DNA of 64,000 bases from Alteromonadales bacterium alter-6D02 (GTDB taxonomy: Bacteria > Pseudomonadota > Gammaproteobacteria > Enterobacterales > Psychrobiaceae). How positions within the stretch are numbered: the stretch's first letter is position 1; every line of letters starts with the position of its first letter. The notes under the pieces were generated by a model that worked only from the letters and a program-made list of their open reading frames with translations, had not been told where the DNA came from and made no database searches. The position numbers and the translations under genes were made by a program. Location: assembly GCA_002835545.1 (NCBI GenBank), contig PIZK01000014.1, positions 186,001-250,000 of the forward strand. Reading direction: 5' to 3'. Below, piece by piece: positions 58,841-64,000 of this stretch.

Positions 58841-59812
58841 ATGGATTTTAAAGCGATTAGCGCCTTATCAGAAACAGATATGGACTCAGTCAATCAGCTT
58901 ATTCAGCAGCAACTATCGTCCGACGTCGCTTTAATTAATCAATTAGGGTTTTATATCATTAACAGCGGCGGCAAACGAATGCGTCCATTGTTAACGGTGT
59001 TAGCTGCTCGTGCTTTAGGTTATGAAGGAAAGGATCATATTTCGATCGCAGCGATCATCGAATTTATTCACACATCCACGTTACTTCATGATGATGTCGT
59101 CGATGAATCAACCATGCGCCGTGGTAAAGAAACTGCCAATGCTCTATTTGGTAATCAAGCCAGTGTGTTAGTGGGTGACTTTTTATACTCGCGTTCATTT
59201 CAAATGATGACGGATATCAACAACCTAACAGTAATGAAGGTATTAGCCGATGCGACTAATATCATTGCTGAAGGTGAGGTATTACAGTTAATCAATGTCA
59301 ACGATCCTGATACCACCGAAGAAAGTTACATGCGAGTCATTTACTGTAAAACAGCCAAACTGTTTGAAGCAGCCACACATTTAGCCGCAGTGATCAACGG
59401 CAACGATCAAAATACGATCGAAGCAATGAAGCTTTACGGTATGCATTTAGGTACTGCCTTCCAGTTAGTTGATGATCATTTAGATTACACAGCAGACGCT
59501 GAAAAGCTTGGTAAAAATATCGGAGATGACTTAGCGGAAGGTAAACCAACATTACCATTAATCTACGCAATGGCTCACGGTTCAACAGAGCAAGCTGAGA
59601 TGATTAGAGACGCTATTGTTAACGGCAATGGTTTAGCGCAGTTAAAACCGATTTTAGCGGCGTTAGATGAGACAGGGGCACTTGATTATACTCTTGCTCA
59701 AGCGCAGGTTGAAGCGGATAAAGCGATTAGTGCACTAGCAGCTATTCCAGATAGCCCGAGTAAACAAGCGCTTGTGTCGTTAGCGCATATTGCGGCGAAT
59801 AGAAATACTTAA
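58841..59812 (+). CDS. ispB: Octaprenyl diphosphate synthase
   Basis: 323 residues. Trans-prenyltransferase with first aspartate-rich motif LLHDDVVDES and second QLVDDHLDY; GGKRMRPLL near the N-terminus binds the diphosphate. Makes the C40 side chain of ubiquinone and menaquinone from farnesyl and isopentenyl diphosphate. Divergent from rplU, the standard gammaproteobacterial arrangement. Confidence 0.96.
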   Translation: MDFKAISALSETDMDSVNQLIQQQLSSDVALINQLGFYIINSGGKRMRPLLTVLAARALGYEGKDHISIAAIIEFIHTSTLLHDDVVDESTMRRGKETANALFGNQASVLVGDFLYSRSFQMMTDINNLTVMKVLADATNIIAEGEVLQLINVNDPDTTEESYMRVIYCKTAKLFEAATHLAAVINGNDQNTIEAMKLYGMHLGTAFQLVDDHLDYTADAEKLGKNIGDDLAEGKPTLPLIYAMAHGSTEQAEMIRDAIVNGNGLAQLKPILAALDETGALDYTLAQAQVEADKAISALAAIPDSPSKQALVSLAHIAANRNT

Positions 59813-59846
59813 ACTAGATTGAAAATTATTATTCAAATATGAAACT

Positions 59847-59888
59847 AAAAAAAGCTCATAAACATTAATATGTTTATGAGCTTTTTTT
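59847..59888. terminator. Bidirectional terminator between ispB and mshA
   Basis: AAAGCTCATAAACAT (59850-59864) pairs with ATGTTTATGAGCTTT (59870-59884), with A and T runs on both sides. Confidence 0.92.
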
Positions 59889-59901
59889 GCAGTAAGTAAT
59901 A

Positions 59902-60378
59902 TTAACAACTCGTCTCGACTGAAGTTAAAATCGCAGCAGTATCTTCATCTTCAGCAGCCACATATTTAATATAACAACCTGTAAGTTCAATATCAGCTAG
60001 ACTAGTCTTATCTGATACATGAATATGCAGTGAAGCAGGTGCTGAAGTCGTTGCCGCAGTTTCAAGCCATTTAAAATCGGCATCAGAAATGCCAGCTGCA
60101 GTTTGAATAGCAGCTTTTGCTGCAGAAGGGTAACCATATACCGTCGCTACACCGTGACTAGTCGTTTCAGATGCTTCTTTTTGCTCGCCTTCTAACGCTG
60201 ACTTGCCGTAAGTTATCGACATTGCACCAGCAATACTGCCTTTAACGCCTTTTAGGGCTGCTGATTGAGCGTCACTTTGAATATCAATAAACTTAGGTGC
60301 AGCAGTCACAGCTAAAATACCTAAGATGATAATCACGATAATTAATTCGATGAGGGTAAAACCCTGCGCTTTTTTCAT
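59902..60378 (-). CDS. mshA: MSHA major pilin
   Basis: 158 residues from the ATG at 60378 (60390 is an equally plausible start). Type IV prepilin: leader KKAQG cut before FTLIELIIVIIILGILAV, which keeps Phe1 and Glu5. Two C-terminal cysteines (TGCYIKY and VETSC) form the pilin disulfide loop. As the last msh gene here, close to the MshA pattern (AAPKFIDIQSDA). The mannose-sensitive pilus serves surface attachment and extracellular electron-transfer-related roles in Shewanella. Confidence 0.88.
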   Translation of the reverse strand: MKKAQGFTLIELIIVIIILGILAVTAAPKFIDIQSDAQSAALKGVKGSIAGAMSITYGKSALEGEQKEASETTSHGVATVYGYPSAAKAAIQTAAGISDADFKWLETAATTSAPASLHIHVSDKTSLADIELTGCYIKYVAAEDEDTAAILTSVETSC

Positions 60379-60510
60379 TGATGTTCTCATGTTGCACTCT
60401 CTAAAAGATTTAAAAATAAATATAAAAAACTAATATAACTATCTTAATTGATTAAGTGTTGGCTTTACAACCGTTAAAAACCAATTTATTGATTTAAATA
60501 ATAAAGTAGC

Positions 60511-61104
60511 CTAAGTGTTATTACTATACACTTGAATCTGTCCGGTGGCCGGATTATAACTAAAGCTATTACCGACACTAAAATCAACGGTGCCTGTAGG
60601 TAAACCCGTTGACGAGTTTAACTTTAATGTGGCAACCAAGTGATATGAACATAATAAGTAATCAACACCGCTGTCAGTTGTTCCACCAGATTGCACACCG
60701 ATATAATAGCGCACGTCTGTGGCATCAGTCCCAGATACAACACTTCGAACAGGGCTTTGCATTACACCATCAAATACCGCTTTACAGGCACTGGCTGACA
60801 TCGATTCAGGGGCAAGGTTGGTACCAGAAGCACTTGATGTCGGAAAACCAAATTCATTCACTTGAATTTGAGTAGAGTCCATCGTAATTGAAGCGCTGGT
60901 GCCAGATGGGCGCCCTTCTATTTCCCATTGCGCTCGTACAAGGCCAACTGCTGCTGCGAAGCCACCAGCGACCCCTTCAACAGCAGCATCTTCCGCTTGT
61001 TCTGTCACATTTAAAAAACGCGGCAACGCAGTCACGGCGAGTAAACTTAGAATCACCACCACAATAATTAATTCGATTAATGAGAAACCCTGCTGCTTTT
61101 TCAT
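60511..61104 (-). CDS. mshB: MSHA minor pilin MshB
   Basis: 197 residues from the ATG at 61104 (GAGGC upstream). Prepilin leader KKQQG then FSLIELIIVVVILSLLAVTALP. Larger than MshA, with two cysteines (SACKAV, LLCSYH). Position after mshF and before mshA matches the MshB slot. Confidence 0.85.
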   Translation of the reverse strand: MKKQQGFSLIELIIVVVILSLLAVTALPRFLNVTEQAEDAAVEGVAGGFAAAVGLVRAQWEIEGRPSGTSASITMDSTQIQVNEFGFPTSSASGTNLAPESMSASACKAVFDGVMQSPVRSVVSGTDATDVRYYIGVQSGGTTDSGVDYLLCSYHLVATLKLNSSTGLPTGTVDFSVGNSFSYNPATGQIQVYSNNT

Positions 61105-61135
61105 TATTGCCTCTTTCTGACTCATGTTCATATTG

Positions 61136-61639
61136 TTATTCAGTTCCTTTTAGATGAACGCCGTGATTTATCGAATACTCGAAACATTCTTCACTATTCT
61201 CAGCATCACAAAATTGGCACACAATGTCATCTTCTTTTTGCTGTTTTTTTATAACTAGCTGTTTAGATTTATTATCATAGGCATCAGTATTAGTTACCTT
61301 CGCCCATAACTCGCGACAAAACAACGACTCATGCCTCTGGTTAATTGACGCCCAACCTTGCTTGCTCATGTTAAAAGTTGCTGAGTTTAGCACTTCTTGT
61401 TGGGCACCATAAAAAGTAAAATCCAACTGCTTCGGTCGCCCTTCAATAAGCCACTGTGTTTTAATCAGCGATATATTTTGGTTAAAGTTTTGCTTATTCA
61501 TCGCAAAGCTAACCTGATGAATCGTATTTTGTTGACCCAGTTGTAGCGAGACCGTCGACATAATCAACAATAATACCACAATAATTGCGACTAAAAATTC
61601 AAAAAGTCCCAAACTTTCAATAGTTACCTTTTTCATCAT
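61136..61639 (-). CDS. mshF: MSHA biogenesis protein MshF
   Basis: 167 residues. One N-terminal transmembrane segment (LGLFEFLVAIIVVLLLIMSTVSL) resembling a pilin helix but without a clear prepilin peptidase site; the periplasmic part has several cysteines (CRELW, CQFCDAE, CFEYS). Starts directly after mshG. Exact role unknown. Confidence 0.8.
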   Translation of the reverse strand: MMKKVTIESLGLFEFLVAIIVVLLLIMSTVSLQLGQQNTIHQVSFAMNKQNFNQNISLIKTQWLIEGRPKQLDFTFYGAQQEVLNSATFNMSKQGWASINQRHESLFCRELWAKVTNTDAYDNKSKQLVIKKQQKEDDIVCQFCDAENSEECFEYSINHGVHLKGTE

Positions 61640-62857
61640 TTACTTTTTCATTGCCGACATCATGTCCCACATTGGCGTGAATATTCCCAATGCCAAAATA
61701 AGTACCATGCCTGCGACTATGGAAATTAAGATCGGTTCGATTTTCGCTGTTAAGCTTTTTAAATCAAAATCAACTTCACGCTCATAATACTGTGCCATAC
61801 TTGTCATTAGTTGCTCTAAGCGCCCGGTTTCTTCACCAACAGCGATCATTTGTAATACCAGTGGATTAAATAACTCAGAATTACCAGAAACCCGTAATAA
61901 GCTTTCACCGCCACGAATACCACTACCCATCTTAACGATCTTCTTAGCCATATAAGCATTATCAACTGCCTCAGCAACTAAACTAAGGCCTTGTAGTAAC
62001 GGGACTCCAGCGCCCATCATCATTGAAAAACTACGTCCAAAACGTGCCAGTAGTGCACGTTCTATAATACTTCCCACGATTGGAATACGTAATTTTCGTT
62101 GGTCCCAAATTAATTCCCCCTGCTCTGAGGCAAGCCATAACTTTAACCAAACAAAGCCCCCTAAAGATGCAACTAACATCACAGGCCAGTAATTAACAAA
62201 AAATGACGAAGTTGCTAATAACGCTTGTGTTGTCCAAGGTAGCTCAACACCAAACTTATTAAACATCTGAGCAAATACCGGAATAACAAATAAATTTAGT
62301 ACTACCATCGCCGCAACAAGGGCAAAGATAACAAACGTTGGATAACGCATCGCGGCTTTAATTTGTTTACGGGTTTCTTGTTCTTTTTCTAAGTACTGAG
62401 CAAGCTGCAAAAATGCTTCATCCAATTGCCCAGTGTTTTCTCCAACATGCACAAGACTCACAACTATTTTTGTAAAAACTCTTGGCTGCTTTGCTAGTGC
62501 TGATGAAAATGTTCGTCCCGACTCTAAGTCTTGTAGTACCTTAGTCAGGGCTTCAACCATTTTTTTATTATTAGCACTATCACGTAAGCCGGCAATGGCC
62601 CTCATTACCGGGATACCCGCCTGCATCAAGCTATACATCTGGCGGGAAAAAATAACTAACTCATCAAGTGAAACGTTCTGAACTAATAAAGAAGAAAATA
62701 TCGACTCTTGCCCTTCTTCTTCGCCTTGCGTTACATCAATTGGTATTAAGCCACGTCCCATCAAGATATCTGCTACTTGCGTAGCATTATTAGCCTCTAA
62801 CTTTCCTTCAATAATCTGACCTTGGTGATCTCTTGATTTATACTTGAACGTTGGCAT
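61640..62857 (-). CDS. mshG: MSHA biogenesis inner-membrane platform protein MshG (GspF/PilC family)
   Basis: 405 residues with two T2SS-F domains (about 70-195 and 275-400) and transmembrane helices near 168-190, 215-240 and 375-397. Contains IFSRQMYSLMQAGIPVMRAI and MIAVGEETGRLEQLM. It couples the ATPase MshE to pilus assembly in the inner membrane. Three bases after mshE. Confidence 0.94.
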   Translation of the reverse strand: MPTFKYKSRDHQGQIIEGKLEANNATQVADILMGRGLIPIDVTQGEEEGQESIFSSLLVQNVSLDELVIFSRQMYSLMQAGIPVMRAIAGLRDSANNKKMVEALTKVLQDLESGRTFSSALAKQPRVFTKIVVSLVHVGENTGQLDEAFLQLAQYLEKEQETRKQIKAAMRYPTFVIFALVAAMVVLNLFVIPVFAQMFNKFGVELPWTTQALLATSSFFVNYWPVMLVASLGGFVWLKLWLASEQGELIWDQRKLRIPIVGSIIERALLARFGRSFSMMMGAGVPLLQGLSLVAEAVDNAYMAKKIVKMGSGIRGGESLLRVSGNSELFNPLVLQMIAVGEETGRLEQLMTSMAQYYEREVDFDLKSLTAKIEPILISIVAGMVLILALGIFTPMWDMMSAMKK

Positions 62858-62860
62858 AGG

Positions 62861-64000
62861 TTAATCAGCACCTTGTGTGGTCGTACTTTCCCCGTGGGAT
62901 TGCTCTGCTAAACGTAACACTTCACTGACTGGAATAGTTCCTTCAAGAGCAAATGCTAGCGCAGCTTGAGCTAATGGTTTAAAGCCATTACTTGCGGAGG
63001 CTGCTTTTGTAAAAGCATCAGGATCATCTTTACGAAGCGCTTCAGCCATCGGCGCATCAACTTCTAGAAACTCAAACACACCCACTCGACCAGACATACC
63101 AGTTTGTTGGCAACGCTGACAACCACTGCCTTGATAGAACGAGTGGGCGCTTAAATCATGTCCTGCTAAGTGTGATAACCAATTAACTTCATTCTGTGTT
63201 AACTGATGTTCAACTTTACAGTGAACACAGTTTTTACGAACTAAGCGCTGCGCAATGATCGCTCGTAGTGAACTAGCAACCAAGTAGCCTGGTGCGCCCA
63301 TATCAGTTAGTCGTAATGCACTCGAAATTGCATCATTAGTATGTAATGTTGATAAAACTAAGTGACCAGTTAAAGCGCCCCGCAAGCCTATTTCAACTGT
63401 TTCATGGTCACGCATCTCACCAATCATTAAGATATCGGGATCTTGGCGTAACGTCGTGCGTAAAACATTAGAGAAATCTAACCCAATTTTAGTACTTACC
63501 TGAACTTGATTAATACGCGGTAAGCGATACTCAACAGGATCTTCGACAGTAATGATCTTTTTGCCTGGATCATTAAGTTCATTTAAAACTCCATATAAGG
63601 TGGTTGTTTTACCACTACCTGTTGGCCCAGTAACTAAAATCATCCCATGAGGGCGGCTCATTTGATAGCGTAAACGCTGCTGCATCTCTGCTGGCATCCC
63701 CGTTTGCTCCATACCAAGAACACCAGCGGACTGATCAAGCAGACGCATTACGACCGATTCACCAAACTGTACGGGCATAGTCGAAAGACGAACATCAACA
63801 CTATGACGTTTTATTTTAATATTAAAACGCCCATCTTGAGGCAAGCGCTTTTCCGAAATATCGAGGCTAGCCATTAATTTCAAACGCAACACGAGTGCTG
63901 AAGCAATGTTGGCTTCATTTAGGACACTCTCCTGGAGGACACCATCAACACGTTGGCGAATTCGAACCAATTTCTCTTCCGGCTCAATATGAATATCGGA
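62861..64000 (-). CDS. mshE: MSHA pilus assembly ATPase MshE, partial (cut by right edge)
   Basis: The frame is open to base 64000 (SDIHIEPEEKLVRIRQRVDG), so the N-terminus lies beyond the window; the TTG near 63970 is internal. GspE/PilB family: Walker A GPTGSGKTTT, aspartate box ITVEDPVEYRL, Walker B ILMIGEMRDHET, and a tetracysteine zinc site (CVHC ... CQRC). It powers pilus extension. In relatives its N-terminal domain binds c-di-GMP; that part is not visible here. Confidence 0.95.
   Translation of the reverse strand, partial: SDIHIEPEEKLVRIRQRVDGVLQESVLNEANIASALVLRLKLMASLDISEKRLPQDGRFNIKIKRHSVDVRLSTMPVQFGESVVMRLLDQSAGVLGMEQTGMPAEMQQRLRYQMSRPHGMILVTGPTGSGKTTTLYGVLNELNDPGKKIITVEDPVEYRLPRINQVQVSTKIGLDFSNVLRTTLRQDPDILMIGEMRDHETVEIGLRGALTGHLVLSTLHTNDAISSALRLTDMGAPGYLVASSLRAIIAQRLVRKNCVHCKVEHQLTQNEVNWLSHLAGHDLSAHSFYQGSGCQRCQQTGMSGRVGVFEFLEVDAPMAEALRKDDPDAFTKAASASNGFKPLAQAALAFALEGTIPVSEVLRLAEQSHGESTTTQGAD

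Overview
The window looks like chromosomal DNA of a marine, Shewanella-like gammaproteobacterium (Alteromonadales in the broad sense). Evidence is the moderately AT-rich composition and gene orders typical of that group: hemE-nudC-rsd; fkpA...slyX, yheV, yheS, yheT, yheU, prkB; argD-astA-astD with a DUF1338 gene; divergent efp-epmA / epmB; rplU-rpmA-obgE beside ispB; and an MSHA pilus locus. No species is assigned. No insertion sequence, prophage, CRISPR array, tRNA or rRNA was seen.

Layout. 1-1.4 kb: the end of a DUF1538 membrane protein followed by a PII-like protein and a CBS-domain protein. 1.7-4 kb: a secreted M6 (immune inhibitor A-type) metalloprotease. 4.2-9.4 kb: hemE, nudC, rsd, a small exported protein and a TPR-GGDEF diguanylate cyclase. 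9.6-18.9 kb: the fkpA-to-prkB block, with extra genes inserted (a WD40 lipoprotein, a TIGR02444-type gene, a DUF3187 protein). 19-24 kb: arginine/ornithine catabolism (argD/astC, astA, astD, DUF1338). 24-32 kb: an HDOD protein, an S9 peptidase, pabA, an MFS pump, a MetR-like regulator and an iron-type alcohol dehydrogenase. 32-40 kb: a voltage-gated-type K+ channel, PilZ, RmuC and HD proteins, a lipoprotein of nine 18-residue repeats and an M16 peptidase lipoprotein. 40-45 kb: a Fur box, a RyhB-type small RNA, elbB and polA. 45-50 kb: the EF-P modification genes and small conserved genes. 50-54.6 kb: a compact four-gene operon (polysaccharide deacetylase, two GNAT/CelD-like acyltransferases, glutaminyl cyclase) followed by about 700 bases without a gene. 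55-64 kb: DUF3718, folA, obgE, rpmA, rplU, ispB and the end of the MSHA operon, with mshE running off the right edge.

How the parts work together. EF-P (Lys34), EpmA and EpmB form the beta-lysylation pathway for polyproline translation. ArgD/AstC, AstA and AstD are three of the five AST-pathway enzymes; AstB and AstE are not here. MshE, MshG, MshF, MshB and MshA are part of a type IV pilus. Diguanylate cyclase, PilZ and the MSHA pilus suggest c-di-GMP-linked surface behaviour, but that link is inference.

Most notable: the RyhB homologue under a near-consensus Fur box, the deacetylase/acyltransferase/glutaminyl-cyclase operon, the DUF1538-PII-CBS module, the NDGSG repeat lipoprotein, and a family of roughly 46-50 bp palindromic repeats with three intergenic copies. 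All assignments come from reading the sequence; no database search was run.
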